A stretch of DNA of 64,000 nt from Pedobacter sp. D749 (GCF_019317285.1 NZ_CP079218.1:3782001-3846000), one strand, 5' to 3'. Positions 1 through 10,483 are shown, counted from the first letter of the stretch. Notes: generated by a model from the letters alone, not told the origin. Numbers and translations are program-made.

Positions 1-2996
1 TGCCCTTTGTTGTCAAGCCCTGCAAAACGATAAACATAGGTCGCCCCCAAAGGCATGCCCTCAATCGTTGCCGGTGTTCCTGCTATACTACTTGCGTTAT
101 TGGCAAATCGTTGATCATTAACCTTATTGGTATTATAACCAAAATTCAATATGGATTTCCAACTGAACTTTCCAGCCCTGATAATTTCACCGTTTAAAGT
201 AAATTCATAACCACCGCCACTTAACGTTCCACTATTGAAAGAGAGACTCGACCATCCGTAAGTTGGGTTGAAGGCAAAGGGTGCTAAAATACCTCTTGTT
301 CTTTTGCCATACACATCAAAGGTTCCATTTAATCTGCCTTTAAAAAATCCAAAATCAATTCCCAGGTTGACCATTTTTGTGGTTTCCCAACCCAGATCAG
401 AATTAGCCGGATTATCGATATTGGCTATCGGCTGGCTGGTTCTGGGATCACTCCCTGTTATGCTTATCAGCGGCACATTTGTACCAGCCTGAGGCGCTAC
501 ACCAGCTGTACCTAAAGTTGCACGAAAGCTAAGTGTATTCAGCCATTCTGTATGCTGTAAAAATTCTTCTTTGTTTGCATTCCACCTCAAACCAACCGAC
601 CAAAACGGTATGGCTCTTTTGCGCCTGTCAAGCCCCAATGCCGTGGCATCGTCAAACCTTAAACTACCAGTAACAAAATATTTTTCCTGATAGCTGTATG
701 AGGCGTTACCGTAATAAGATAAATACCTTCTACGAGCACTAGGCAGGCCACTTAAATTCACACCAAAGGATTGAGTATAGCCATACATGGTTGGGTACTG
801 TTGGGTAGGGTTAATGGTTGCAATTGTACGGGTGTCCGCATCAAATCCATATCTGGTTTCAGAAGTATTTTCTGAGAAAGTTTCCCGGAGTTCAGTTCCG
901 GCAATAATATTAAACTGATGCTTACCACCAATATTAAAGTCAGAATTTAACTGACCTCTGATTGTATTTTCTGATGACGTACTACCATAGGTAATGTAGC
1001 GCCCGCCGTAATTAACCGTATTTGATGCGCGACCATTGTTATTAAGTACAGTATAGGTATTTACGAGTATCCTGCCTGCATAACTATTTAAATCGTCAAG
1101 TGTGTACAAGCTACCAAACTGGCGTTGATTGATTATCGAAACGTCTGCATTTAACCATTTAGCAATCTTTCCGTTAAGTCCGGCACTCAATCTTAATACA
1201 TTATTTTTTGTAATTGAATTTGAATAATTTAACTCATCTAATGTATTGTAAGTAAATGGCAAATAACCCTGGCCAACCATTTTATTTGCTAAAGCATCGG
1301 GAATGATAATATTTCTGCCGATACTATTACCATTTGCATCCTGCAATAAATCATAAGGGCGTAATGCTGTAGTGCTTACTGATAGCGCATTTGTCGCAGC
1401 TGCATTGTATTGCGATTTAGAGTACTGATAATTAATTAAAGTCCTCAGGGTTATTTTTTTGTTAAAAAGATCGGTTGAGGTATTCGCATTTACAAAAGCA
1501 TTTTCACCATAATTGCTTTTAAAAACCGGTACATCTTTAGTATAGTTTCCTGATATGTAGTAGGTACTCGATTCCGATCCCCCTGAATAAGAAAGATTGT
1601 ACTGATGGTTAACTGCATTTTGCAATAATTTATCTTCAATCTGTTTCATACCATCTCTTGATGCAATTTCGGCCAATGCGGCATCGCGCTGTGCCACAGT
1701 CGCTGTACCCCGTTTAACCCTGAACATCCATTCCGTTGCTTCACTATTGTTGGGGGTGTAGATGGCATTGCTTGGATCTACAGAAGCAGGGTCTACAAGT
1801 AGCCCTTTATCTACCATCTCTTGCTCTAAATCAATGTATTGCGCGCTGGTCATCCAATGTAAATCGGCAATGGATGGATTTTTTGAAATACCGAAAACAT
1901 AACCAACGTTCAATGAAGGGGCAATTTTTTTTCCTTTCTTAGTTTCAATTACAATTACACCATTTGCTGCTCTTGAACCCCATATAGATGAAGCTGAAGC
2001 ATCTTTAAGGAAAGTAATCTGCTCAATATCTGCCATATTGATGTTGCTGATAATTGAATTACCAAAAGTATTGCCGGCCACCTGTTTGGTTAGGGTTGCG
2101 AGATCACTGGAATTCATTAAAGGAAATCCGTCCACTACAATAAGCGGGAGGCCACTACCACCTGCATAATTATTTACGCCGCGAATCTGAACGGCGTTGC
2201 CTTTGATATCGAACTTCACGCCCGCTACCTGCCCTTCCAGTCGTTCCAGAATGTTTACAGCGGGATTAGCAGCAAGTTCTTTACCGGTGATAACCGCATA
2301 AGCACCTGCGGCACGCTCCTTGCTTATTTTCTGATATCCGTTTGAAACCACGGATACTTCTTCCAGGGCAGCTGTAGACTGTCTGAGTGTGATATAATAA
2401 GTAATCGTTTTCCGGTCAACGAAAATCTCCTCGCCCCTAAAGCCCAGATAACTGATTTGCAGAACATAACCATTGGCAGGCACATCATTAATTACTAAGT
2501 CTCCGTTTTTGTCGGTAGTGTACATCTTATTGATTGTTTTGTTGTACACATTGGCTCCTGGAAGCGGCCTGCCTGAAGAATCCCTTACCGAAACCTTTAC
2601 ATCAATGGCCTTTACAATATCAACCAGCTTATCAGTTACACTTTTTTCTTTAATTACAATAGTTTTACCATCCAGCGAAAAAGAAAGGGCCTGGTTATTT
2701 AATGATTTTTGAATAGCCTCGAATACACTAACCTGATTTACATTGATGGAAACAGGTTTAGCATCCAGAATAATATTGAGGTCATAAATAATGTCGTAAC
2801 CACTCTGTTTACGTATCTCTTTCAGCACGCGTTCCAATGGCGCATTTTTTTCAACAATGGAAACTTTTTGTGCCATTGTTGATGCACTGATTTGCATCAA
2901 CGTTAAAAGAAGAATCGCAGCAGTTAGTCGCATAACGAGTAGCAGTTTTCGGAACTGCCGGTTAAGCAATCCGAGTGAAGTAAAATTTTTATACAT
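1..2996 (-). CDS. SusC/RagA-family TonB-dependent outer membrane transporter (3' end cut off)
   Basis: This outer membrane beta-barrel should import a large nutrient using TonB energy and probably partners a SusD lipoprotein beyond the left edge. The start at 2996 gives a signal peptide of about 43 residues ending near STMAQ. An STN domain follows (about 45-118), typical of transporters that signal to an inner-membrane FecR protein. Next come a carboxypeptidase-regulatory-like domain (about 132-205, with VSVRDSSGRPLPGANV), a TonB-box-like EEVSVVSNGY (about 212) and the plug (about 225-345, with the SusC hallmark SRAANGVIVIETKKG). The remainder is barrel. About 998 codons are present and the C-terminus is missing. 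fecR and an ECF sigma gene lie directly upstream on the same strand, so substrate-induced transcription through this cascade is likely. The substrate cannot be inferred. Confidence 0.93.
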   Translation of the reverse strand, partial: MYKNFTSLGLLNRQFRKLLLVMRLTAAILLLTLMQISASTMAQKVSIVEKNAPLERVLKEIRKQSGYDIIYDLNIILDAKPVSINVNQVSVFEAIQKSLNNQALSFSLDGKTIVIKEKSVTDKLVDIVKAIDVKVSVRDSSGRPLPGANVYNKTINKMYTTDKNGDLVINDVPANGYVLQISYLGFRGEEIFVDRKTITYYITLRQSTAALEEVSVVSNGYQKISKERAAGAYAVITGKELAANPAVNILERLEGQVAGVKFDIKGNAVQIRGVNNYAGGSGLPLIVVDGFPLMNSSDLATLTKQVAGNTFGNSIISNINMADIEQITFLKDASASSIWGSRAANGVIVIETKKGKKIAPSLNVGYVFGISKNPSIADLHWMTSAQYIDLEQEMVDKGLLVDPASVDPSNAIYTPNNSEATEWMFRVKRGTATVAQRDAALAEIASRDGMKQIEDKLLQNAVNHQYNLSYSGGSESSTYYISGNYTKDVPVFKSNYGENAFVNANTSTDLFNKKITLRTLINYQYSKSQYNAAATNALSVSTTALRPYDLLQDANGNSIGRNIIIPDALANKMVGQGYLPFTYNTLDELNYSNSITKNNVLRLSAGLNGKIAKWLNADVSIINQRQFGSLYTLDDLNSYAGRILVNTYTVLNNNGRASNTVNYGGRYITYGSTSSENTIRGQLNSDFNIGGKHQFNIIAGTELRETFSENTSETRYGFDADTRTIATINPTQQYPTMYGYTQSFGVNLSGLPSARRRYLSYYGNASYSYQEKYFVTGSLRFDDATALGLDRRKRAIPFWSVGLRWNANKEEFLQHTEWLNTLSFRATLGTAGVAPQAGTNVPLISITGSDPRTSQPIANIDNPANSDLGWETTKMVNLGIDFGFFKGRLNGTFDVYGKRTRGILAPFAFNPTYGWSSLSFNSGTLSGGGYEFTLNGEIIRAGKFSWKSILNFGYNTNKVNDQRFANNASSIAGTPATIEGMPLGATYVYRFAGLDNKG

Positions 2997-3136
2997 TTGT
3001 TTGTTTGGTTATTGCATTCGGCCCGGGCTTCGAAATCAGGACCTTATGCGATTATTAGTTGATTAATTATTGTCGACTACCAATTATCCAGGGGTGCCGC
3101 CAAGCACTTCTGGTTTTTTTTGGAATCGTTTTTAAT

Positions 3137-4321
3137 TTATTTAGAAACGATTACCCTCCTTCCTTCAAGTTTAAAGTGTACTTTTCCTGTTAACTGAATA
3201 TGGTTGAGCACTTCTGAAATATTTGTGCCTCTCGACATCCAACCGCCCAGCATTAAATTTTCTGGTGCAGTTCCTTCATAAACTATTTCTACATCATACC
3301 ATCGAGCTACCTTTCTCATAGCGCTGCGTAAATCTTCTCTAAATACAAACGCTCCATTTTTCCAGGCAACTGCCATTTCAGTATCTGCCTCTTGTACCTG
3401 TATGTTTTGATTACTCAGCCTTGCCAGTTGACCCGGTTTGAGCAATGTAGTTTTATTATCATTTAAAGCAACGCTTACGCTTCCTTTAAGTAAAGTAGTT
3501 TTAATAAAAGGCTCATCCGCATAGGCATTGATATTGAAATGCGTTCCCAACACCTGCACCTTTTCTGATTGAGCATTGTTTTTAATCACTGATACCGAGA
3601 AAGGCACTCTCCCTTTAGTTCCCTCTATATGCGCAACTTCAAAATATCCTTCGCCAGTTAAGATTACGTTTCTTCCACTTGCCGCAAAAGCTGTCGGATA
3701 TTTCAAAGATGATCCTGAATTTAACCAAACTTTTGACCCATCAGGCAAGATAATAGTATATTGTCCGCCAATAGGTGTAGTAATGGTATTAAACCCAACA
3801 CTTTTACCTTTTGTATTTAAAGCCTTGTAAACCAAAGTTCCCTCTGAGGATTTTGTAATTTCAATTCCAGCTTCGGTTGCAATTTTTCCAACAGCATCCT
3901 TATTTAAATCAATTACCCTACCATTAGATAGAGTTAATATTGCCTTATCAGTACCAGCAGGCAGGTCATATTTTTTTGCAATAACAAACCGATCATGAGT
4001 GGTACTGTTATTCTTAAGCATCAGGTAACCTATTCCAGCGATCAATAATATGCTTGCGGCAATTCCTATTGAAATTATTCTTTTATATGAACGGTTTAAC
4101 TTTTGAACCTTAGGCAATTCCGGTGCTGTTTGTGAAACATCGGAAAGAATTTTGGCCCAGATTTTGGCTTGTAACTTTTCATATTCTATTGGTGGTGGAT
4201 CAACAGATTTATTTTCTTCAGCTTTTAACAAATACCAGGTTTCAAGCCGGGCATTTTGTTTTGCTGTAAGTTTATTATCAAGATAGTCTCTGATAAATCC
4301 ACTTATAGTTTGTTTGTTCAT
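3137..4321 (-). CDS. FecR-family anti-sigma regulator
   Basis: This is an inner-membrane anti-sigma factor that should relay the state of the SusC transporter (STN domain) to the adjacent ECF sigma factor. The 394-residue protein has a cytoplasmic N-terminal segment, one membrane helix at about 82-102, and a periplasmic FecR domain (about 180-285, with TPIGGQYTIILPDGSKVWLN). A DUF4974-like C-terminal domain (about 325-392) is usual for Bacteroidota FecR proteins that pair with STN-bearing transporters. It lies between the sigma gene (about 100 bp upstream) and the transporter gene (140 bp downstream). Domain order and neighbours agree fully. Confidence 0.95.
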   Translation of the reverse strand: MNKQTISGFIRDYLDNKLTAKQNARLETWYLLKAEENKSVDPPPIEYEKLQAKIWAKILSDVSQTAPELPKVQKLNRSYKRIISIGIAASILLIAGIGYLMLKNNSTTHDRFVIAKKYDLPAGTDKAILTLSNGRVIDLNKDAVGKIATEAGIEITKSSEGTLVYKALNTKGKSVGFNTITTPIGGQYTIILPDGSKVWLNSGSSLKYPTAFAASGRNVILTGEGYFEVAHIEGTKGRVPFSVSVIKNNAQSEKVQVLGTHFNINAYADEPFIKTTLLKGSVSVALNDNKTTLLKPGQLARLSNQNIQVQEADTEMAVAWKNGAFVFREDLRSAMRKVARWYDVEIVYEGTAPENLMLGGWMSRGTNISEVLNHIQLTGKVHFKLEGRRVIVSK

Positions 4322-4423
4322 GTTTATTACAGGTAGTATATATAGTATGACAGCTAGCTCAAGGCAATGTTGTATCCAATATTAAAAAAAAGTTACTTTT
4401 TTATTAATTTATTGAAAATAGCG

Positions 4424-5002
4424 CTATAATGAGATAAAGAAAGAGGGTAAATGACTACCAAATTTGGTCCGCAATGTAGAAATAGCTTTGTTCATTTGCG
4501 TTTTAACAGTAAGCTCAGAAATATCCATAATGCCCGCAATTTCTTTATAGGAAAGATTTTGTTTTCGTTTTAGCTCGAAAACCTCGCGCATTCGTGGAGG
4601 CAGTTTTTCAATTTCCTCTTCAATTAGTTTGGTTAAAATGCGTTCTCTAATGAGATGATCGGTGATTTCCTGCGCCTGATCCAAAAATTGACCTAGATCG
4701 GTTAAATAAGCATGATGCACTTGATTTTTACTAAAAAAATTCAAAATTGCATTTCTGGTGGAAACATAAAGATATGCCCCAATTGAAGTATCAGCTGGCA
4801 ATTGAGGTGCTTTCTGCCATAACTTCGTAAATACCTCCTGAACTACATCTTCACTCTCGTTCCCTTCTTTGAGCATCCGCAGAGCATGTTTGTACAATAA
4901 TGGCCAGTATCTGTTATAAATTTCTGAAAAAGCCCTGTTATCCCGATCTATTAATAGCGAGAGTAACTTGTCGTCATCATACGTAGCATAGTCCTGGTCC
5001 AT
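4424..5002 (-). CDS. ECF-type RNA polymerase sigma-70 factor
   Basis: This 192-residue extracytoplasmic-function sigma factor should direct RNA polymerase to the transporter operon when FecR releases it. Region 2 occupies about residues 12-85 (AFSEIYNRYWPLLYKHAL, then EDVVQEVFTKLWQ). Region 4 is at about 125-182, with the helix-turn-helix stretch LSYKEIAGIMDISELTVKTQ. It is the first gene of the set sigma, fecR, susC on the minus strand. The assignment is firm; the target promoters are inferred only from gene order. Confidence 0.95.
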   Translation of the reverse strand: MDQDYATYDDDKLLSLLIDRDNRAFSEIYNRYWPLLYKHALRMLKEGNESEDVVQEVFTKLWQKAPQLPADTSIGAYLYVSTRNAILNFFSKNQVHHAYLTDLGQFLDQAQEITDHLIRERILTKLIEEEIEKLPPRMREVFELKRKQNLSYKEIAGIMDISELTVKTQMNKAISTLRTKFGSHLPSFFISL

Positions 5003-5382
5003 TGATGAGTAAAAATAGAACTAATTTATTGTAAACAGAAATGGGTAAAAGCACACCAATAACAATATGATAATGATTAGGATATAATCTTTGTTTCTAA
5101 TTGAATATTGCTCAGCATGAATAGTTCAATTTGCTCAACGTTAATTATTCGCCTTATCCATTGAAATATTTAATAGAGCCTAGATCTTTTAATCTGGAAA
5201 TAAATAATGTACTGAGGAATATACTATTGATATAGGCGGCTTCACAAATGAAAATCATTGTTAACATTAAATCATTGTAAACCCATTCTTTATTTAATAT
5301 TAAAATACATCATTAATCAGCTTTCTATAAATAATAATGAAACTTTTAATATCAATTACGTTTCAATTGACGTTAATGGGTT
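5003..5382. other. AT-rich intergenic region between divergent genes
   Basis: This 380-base stretch separates the minus-strand sigma gene from the plus-strand chorismate mutase gene and must hold both promoters. I see no ORF with coding character, RNA gene or strong inverted repeat. No well-placed TAnnTTTG box was found for either gene. Confidence 0.5.
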
Positions 5383-5757
5383 ATGAAACTTCAAAAATTT
5401 TTACTCGTTACCTTACTCATCATTGGTAGCGACCGCCTGTTTGCACAATCAACTTCTCCATCCTCTACCATGAACCCATTGGAAAGTAATAGAAAGAAAA
5501 TAGATTCCTTAGATCAGCAACTCATTGAATTATTGGGGCAGCGCGAACTTGTAGTGAAAGAAATAGGAATTTATAAAGCAAAGAACCACATCCCGCCCCT
5601 ACAGGCCGCACGTTTTCAGCAGGTGCTGGATAAAAATATAGCAGCGGGTAAAAAGCATGATTTATCGCCGGATTTTGTAACTGAAGTTTTCAATGCTATT
5701 CACAAAGAAAGTTTAAGAAAAGAAGAGGAAATAAAATCAGGCCATTCCGGACAATAA
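5383..5757 (+). CDS. Exported AroQ-type chorismate mutase
   Basis: This 124-residue protein should convert chorismate to prephenate, but outside the cytoplasm. It begins with a signal peptide (MKLQKFLLVTLLIIGSDRLFAQ, probable cleavage after FAQ). A Ser/Thr/Pro linker and one AroQ helical domain (about 33-118) follow. Recognisable active-site positions are the Arg in ESNRKKIDSLDQ, the Arg in GQREL, the Lys in IYKAKN and the Arg in LQAARFQQVL. The aromatic residue after that last Arg resembles the LQxxRW motif of Bacteroidota chorismate mutase domains. It is monocistronic, divergent from the sigma/fecR/susC set and followed by an inverted repeat. A salicylate-forming isochorismate pyruvate lyase of the same fold cannot be excluded. 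Confidence 0.82.
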   Translation: MKLQKFLLVTLLIIGSDRLFAQSTSPSSTMNPLESNRKKIDSLDQQLIELLGQRELVVKEIGIYKAKNHIPPLQAARFQQVLDKNIAAGKKHDLSPDFVTEVFNAIHKESLRKEEEIKSGHSGQ

Positions 5758-5770
5758 CTCATTCAGCTTC

Positions 5771-5805
5771 ATGATATTCAATAAAATGATTTTATTGAAT
5801 ATCAT
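5771..5805 (+). terminator. Perfect 16-bp inverted repeat after the chorismate mutase gene
   Basis: The arms 5771-5786 and 5790-5805 are perfectly complementary with a 3-base loop, starting 13 bases after the stop codon. The stem is AT-rich and only a short T run follows, so it is a plausible but not classical terminator. Confidence 0.5.
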
Positions 5806-6133
5806 GGTTTGTTCCTCAGTAAATCCCGGTTAATCCATCCTACATTCAGACACTACCGCAGATGGTTTAACGCTTACAAAGAGCAAAATTGATGTATGGG
5901 GAACCGCTGTTCTTAGGTCTGGAAATACTTCTAATGAGATTCAATATCCTAAATCGACGAATGGAGCTTCTTCCAGACGTTAAGTACAATAAATTGGACA
6001 CCCTGGAAAGAGAGAGTTATAGATCTGTTCGACTCAAAGCTCTACTATGAAATGTCATTTATCCAACACCTGTAACACTAAATTTTTAATTATTTAATCA
6101 ATTGAAAATGAGTTGTTTATAAAACAAATATAG
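5806..6133. other. Intergenic region without a recognisable gene
   Basis: No intact reading frame above about 40 codons with coding character is present. The stretch 5860-6058 is less AT-rich than typical spacer DNA here and could be gene debris, but I cannot assign it to any family. Confidence 0.4.
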
Positions 6134-6168
6134 ACAAAAAAAGGGAGAATTGAAAAATTCTCCCTTTT
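6134..6168 (-). terminator. Intrinsic terminator of tRNA-Arg
   Basis: Perfect 13-bp arms at 6139-6151 and 6156-6168 enclose a GAAA loop. On the minus strand the hairpin is followed by a U tract (the A run from 6134). It begins three bases beyond the 3' end of the tRNA. Confidence 0.8.
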
Positions 6169-6170
6169 AG

Positions 6171-6244
6171 TGCACTTGTAGGGATTCGAACCCCAAACCT
6201 TCTCATCCGTAGTGAGATGCTCTATCCAATTGAGCTACAAATGC
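6171..6244 (-). tRNA. tRNA-Arg (anticodon ACG)
   Basis: Read on the minus strand, the acceptor stem GCATTTG pairs with CAAGTGC. A D arm with GCTC/GAGC follows. The anticodon stem TCTCA/TGAGA encloses the loop CTACGGA, giving anticodon ACG. The T arm contains GTTCGAAT, and the discriminator base is A. No CCA is encoded. The cloverleaf is complete and a terminator follows immediately. Confidence 0.95.
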
Positions 6245-6342
6245 GTTTCCGTATCGTTAACGGACTGCAAAGGTATAATTTGATATTTTAATTTCCAATT
6301 AAATTTTAAAAAATCTTAAAATAATTCTTTGCAGAATTTGCT

Positions 6343-6807
6343 TTATGCTGCTAACACATCATTAATTGCTTTAAAATCAGGCAAATCCTTTGCATTTCCC
6401 AAAACTTCAGCATAAGCAATTTTTCCTTCTTCATCGATCACAAAAGCTGCTCTTTTAGAAACACCTCTTAATCCGAAGACAAATTCATCGTAAAACGCAC
6501 CATACGCTGCCGATACTTCTTTGTTAAAATCAGACAATAATGGAAACTGGTAACTTTGTACTTCTTTAAATTTAGCCAAAGAGAAAGGAGAATCAACAGA
6601 TATGCCAATTACCTGTGCATCTATTCCTTCATAATAACTGAAATTATCGCGCATGGTACACAACTGCTCGGTACACGTTCCGGTAAAAGCCATTGGAAAA
6701 AAGTGAATAATTACTTTTTTGCCTTTAAAGCCTGAAAGAGAAATCTCTGTTAAATCAGAACTGTATAATTTAAAATCAGGGGCGATATCGCCAACTTGTA
6801 ATGCCAT
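6343..6807 (-). CDS. Peroxiredoxin (AhpC/TSA superfamily, BCP/AhpE-like)
   Basis: This cytoplasmic thiol peroxidase reduces hydrogen peroxide or organic hydroperoxides. The 154-residue protein has the thioredoxin-like core and the motif PMAFTGTCTEQLC. Cys45 is the probable peroxidatic cysteine, and Cys50, five residues later, is in the position of the resolving cysteine of atypical two-cysteine BCP-type enzymes. The downstream GKIAYAEVLGNAKDLP fits the family C-terminus. It has no signal peptide. The rmlD-like gene lies about 100 bp upstream on the same strand, but no functional link is evident. Confidence 0.9.
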   Translation of the reverse strand: MALQVGDIAPDFKLYSSDLTEISLSGFKGKKVIIHFFPMAFTGTCTEQLCTMRDNFSYYEGIDAQVIGISVDSPFSLAKFKEVQSYQFPLLSDFNKEVSAAYGAFYDEFVFGLRGVSKRAAFVIDEEGKIAYAEVLGNAKDLPDFKAINDVLAA

Positions 6808-6911
6808 TTGTACTTTTTTTTTATAGGTTAAATATATTTAATTCGTTCTGTTGTTCATTAGACATTTGTTCATTCGTGTTACATTAGCCTAATGAACCAA
6901 TGACAAATGAA

Positions 6912-7820
6912 CTAATTTGCTTTATCCATTTGCTGCTCCAAAATTAACAATCCTTCTTCAAAAGAATGCGGATTGTATCCTAAATCTTTAATGGCCTTAT
7001 CCAGCACAAATCCTGTTTTTACAGGCCTTTTAGCAGCTTGGTTTAAACTTGCCGAACTTATTTCATTAATAAACGAGTCATCCAGCTTCCAATAGCCGGC
7101 AACTTTCCGCACTAAATCGGCAATGCTCATATAATCTTTACCCGATATGTGGTAAATCCCCTTAGCATCTTTTTCAACAGCCAGCAGGCAGGCCTCTGCC
7201 AGATCTTCGGCCAAGGTCGGCATGCGCCATTGGTCATTCACCACATTTATGGGTGATGCTTTTTCTAATACTCCCTTAGCCCAAAGCACAATATTACTCC
7301 GGCTCATATCATTACTAATACCATACACTAATATTGTTCTTAAAATAGCGCAATTTGCATTAGATTTTTTGATCAGTTCTTCAGCCAGCACCTTAGATTT
7401 ACCATAATAACTGACCGGATTTACAGCATCTTCCTCTTTATAAGGCCCGTCTAGTCCATCAAAAACAAAATCGGTGCTCAAATGAATCAACTGGATATTT
7501 TTTTCCTCACACATAGATAACAAGGTTCCAACTGCATCAACATTTAACCGATGGCAAAGCTCCTTATTTGCCTCACAGGTATCTACATTAGTCATTGCAG
7601 CAGTATGTATAACCGCGTCAGGACGATATTTTTCAATAACCTCTTTCACCTGTTCAGGCTTTAAGATATCCATTTCTGCATACTCATATCCTTCTTTAAC
7701 AGGATAACGGTTTACACCTACCGATGTAGCTATCAGATTTACCCGTCCCTCAAGCAACACTTTTTCTGTAATTTTTTGTCCCAAAAGACCATTGCTACCG
7801 GTTGTTAAAATGGTTTTCAT
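6912..7820 (-). CDS. RmlD-like SDR-family sugar-nucleotide reductase
   Basis: This extended short-chain dehydrogenase resembles dTDP-4-dehydrorhamnose reductase. The 302-residue protein opens with the NAD(P)-binding motif TGSNGLLGQK (7-16). It also carries the catalytic pair Tyr139/Lys143 in SYYGKSK, an upstream HLSTDFVFDG segment, and a C-terminal region ending in an RmlD-type VLDKAIKDLGYNP. No rmlA, rmlB or rmlC lies nearby, so the nucleotide-sugar substrate is uncertain and a role outside dTDP-rhamnose synthesis is possible. Confidence 0.8.
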   Translation of the reverse strand: MKTILTTGSNGLLGQKITEKVLLEGRVNLIATSVGVNRYPVKEGYEYAEMDILKPEQVKEVIEKYRPDAVIHTAAMTNVDTCEANKELCHRLNVDAVGTLLSMCEEKNIQLIHLSTDFVFDGLDGPYKEEDAVNPVSYYGKSKVLAEELIKKSNANCAILRTILVYGISNDMSRSNIVLWAKGVLEKASPINVVNDQWRMPTLAEDLAEACLLAVEKDAKGIYHISGKDYMSIADLVRKVAGYWKLDDSFINEISSASLNQAAKRPVKTGFVLDKAIKDLGYNPHSFEEGLLILEQQMDKAN

Positions 7821-7903
7821 ATCCCCTATTTAGACCTCTAAATTATCTATTAAAGTCATCTTAAAAAATTTTATAATATATATTTAAAATTCAGCAAGAA
7901 TAA

Positions 7904-9483
<1,580 letters not shown>

Positions 9484-9484
<1 letters not shown>

Positions 9485-9557
9485 TATCGAGATTTGAGTA
9501 TTAAGTATCAAGACTGAAATACAATCTTGATACTTGATACTAAGTACCAGATACTCC
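9484..9557 (+). repeat. GATACT-rich repeat before atpC
   Basis: This spacer contains units such as CTTGATACTTGATACTAAG, preceded by an inverted partial copy (GTATTAAGTATCAAGA). It ends 12 bases before the atpC start codon. The same family lies before leuD, ilvA and hemB in the same orientation. Confidence 0.75.
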
Positions 9558-9569
9558 AATCTAAAAAGA

Positions 9570-9815
9570 ATGAATTTAGAAATATTAACTCCAGATAAAA
9601 AAGTTTTCGAAGGTGAAGTAACAGCAGTTACGGTTCCTGGTACTTTAGGTTCTTTTCAGATTTTAAAAGACCATGCCGCCATTATATCTACTTTAGAAGA
9701 TGGAGAAGTTATTATAAAAGCAAATAAAGCTGATGAGCAACGCTTTTTTATTAAAGGCGGCGTTGTTGAGGCCATCCACAACAAAATTGTTGTTTTAGCT
9801 GAAGGTATCGCTTAA
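9570..9815 (+). CDS. atpC: ATP synthase F1 subunit epsilon, short form
   Basis: This is the epsilon subunit of the F1 central stalk. MNLEILTPDKKVFEGEV, then TVPGTLGSFQILKDHAAIIS, is the classical N-terminal beta-sandwich. The ATG at 9570 is preferred over 9534, whose extra twelve codons come from the GATACT repeat. At 81 residues it lacks the C-terminal helical hairpin of roughly 50 residues found in longer epsilon subunits, the part known to inhibit ATP hydrolysis there. An intrinsic terminator lies 24 bases downstream. Confidence 0.93.
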   Translation: MNLEILTPDKKVFEGEVTAVTVPGTLGSFQILKDHAAIISTLEDGEVIIKANKADEQRFFIKGGVVEAIHNKIVVLAEGIA

Positions 9816-9838
9816 GCAAAATAATTAACTCATTTAGA

Positions 9839-9870
9839 AAGCCTTCTGATTTTAAATCAGGAGGCTTTTT
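9839..9870 (+). terminator. Intrinsic terminator of atpD-atpC
   Basis: The arms GCCTTCTGATTT and AAATCAGGAGGC pair with one G-T wobble and are followed by TTTTT. It starts 24 bases after the atpC stop codon. Confidence 0.88.
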
Positions 9871-9947
9871 GTTTAACTTAGTATTTCAAACCAATCATAA
9901 CCAGAATTAAAGTTTAAAAAATATTTAGAGATTGTTTAAAATCGATC

Positions 9948-10034
9948 CGTCACCCTGAACTGTAGCGAAGCGGAAAGCCACGAAGTAAACCGAGCCTTAA
10001 GCGAGCTCACCGAAAGTAATTTATTTCAGGGTCT
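9948..10034. repeat. REP-like palindromic element (CGTCACCCTGAA type)
   Basis: The element opens with CGTCACCCTGAACTG and closes with TTATTTCAGGGTCT, forming imperfect inverted ends around GTAGCGAAGCGG. It belongs to the GTCATnCTGA family seen repeatedly in this window. No gene lies between atpC and the ilv leader; the remainder of that 533-base gap is AT-rich. Confidence 0.6.
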
Positions 10035-10294
10035 ATGTTAAACACTAATTTTTCTTTACATTTTCTCACAAAAAACCTGCTCAAATTTTCAATTTTTAGC
10101 GCATGTCTGGGCATTTTAGGCAGAAAAACAGAATATTTATAATGCAAGCATAACAAACAGACCGTATACCGTTTTGATATATGGTCTACAGCTATCGGCA
10201 TTAAATAACTAATTCAATCCTCGTTAAAAATATTATTCTGATTTTTAACAATAACACAGAATAATATTCCTATTTAACTTTTTTCTGATTTCTC

Positions 10295-10325
10295 TTGCAT
10301 ATTAATGAACCAAAAACTAAATTGG
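10295..10325 (+). promoter_or_regulatory. Candidate promoter of the ilv leader
   Basis: TTG at 10295-10297 and TAAATTGG at 10318-10325 are 20 bases apart. They match the Bacteroidota -33/-7 layout (TTTG, about 19-20 bases, TAnnTTTG) with one mismatch in the -7 box. Transcription would begin near 10331, about 18 bases before the leader peptide ATG. Confidence 0.4.
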
Positions 10326-10348
10326 TTTTTATAAACAATGAGATAATA

Positions 10349-10483
10349 ATGGTAATTCAGCACAACATATTTTCTACCTCTACTACTGCAAAAGCAGCTA
10401 GTAATGTAGCGTTGTTACTTGTCATTTTACTTAACCTCCTACTCCTAAACATTTTATGGAGTAAGAAAATGGGCAGCTTTTAA
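10349..10483 (+). CDS. Branched-chain amino acid leader peptide of the ilv/leu locus
   Basis: This is a predicted 44-codon leader peptide whose translation would sense charged Leu, Val and Ile tRNAs. Its central stretch NVALLLVILLNLLLLNIL is made almost entirely of regulatory amino acids. Four consecutive Leu codons at 10436-10447 are CTC, CTA, CTC, CTA, which are uncommon beside the TTA/TTG used in neighbouring genes. The stop codon lies 27 bases before an intrinsic terminator, and ilvE follows. An in-frame ATG at 10295 would give 62 codons but precedes the inferred transcription start. A small membrane protein is the alternative reading; the terminator, pairing options and downstream pathway favour attenuation. 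Confidence 0.75.
   Translation: MVIQHNIFSTSTTAKAASNVALLLVILLNLLLLNILWSKKMGSF

Noticed and set aside
268..3066. Several plus-strand ORFs of 60-80 codons (268-492, 1736-1942, 2473-2712, 2857-3066)
   Set aside because: They lie antisense to the continuous SusC reading frame on the minus strand and show no domain character.
5838..6058. Possible gene remnant upstream of tRNA-Arg
   Set aside because: Frames are interrupted and no domain could be recognised, so it is not called a pseudogene.
10007..10201. A 64-codon minus-strand ORF upstream of the ilv leader
   Set aside because: Partly inside a REP-like element, no family features, and opposed to the likely promoter region.
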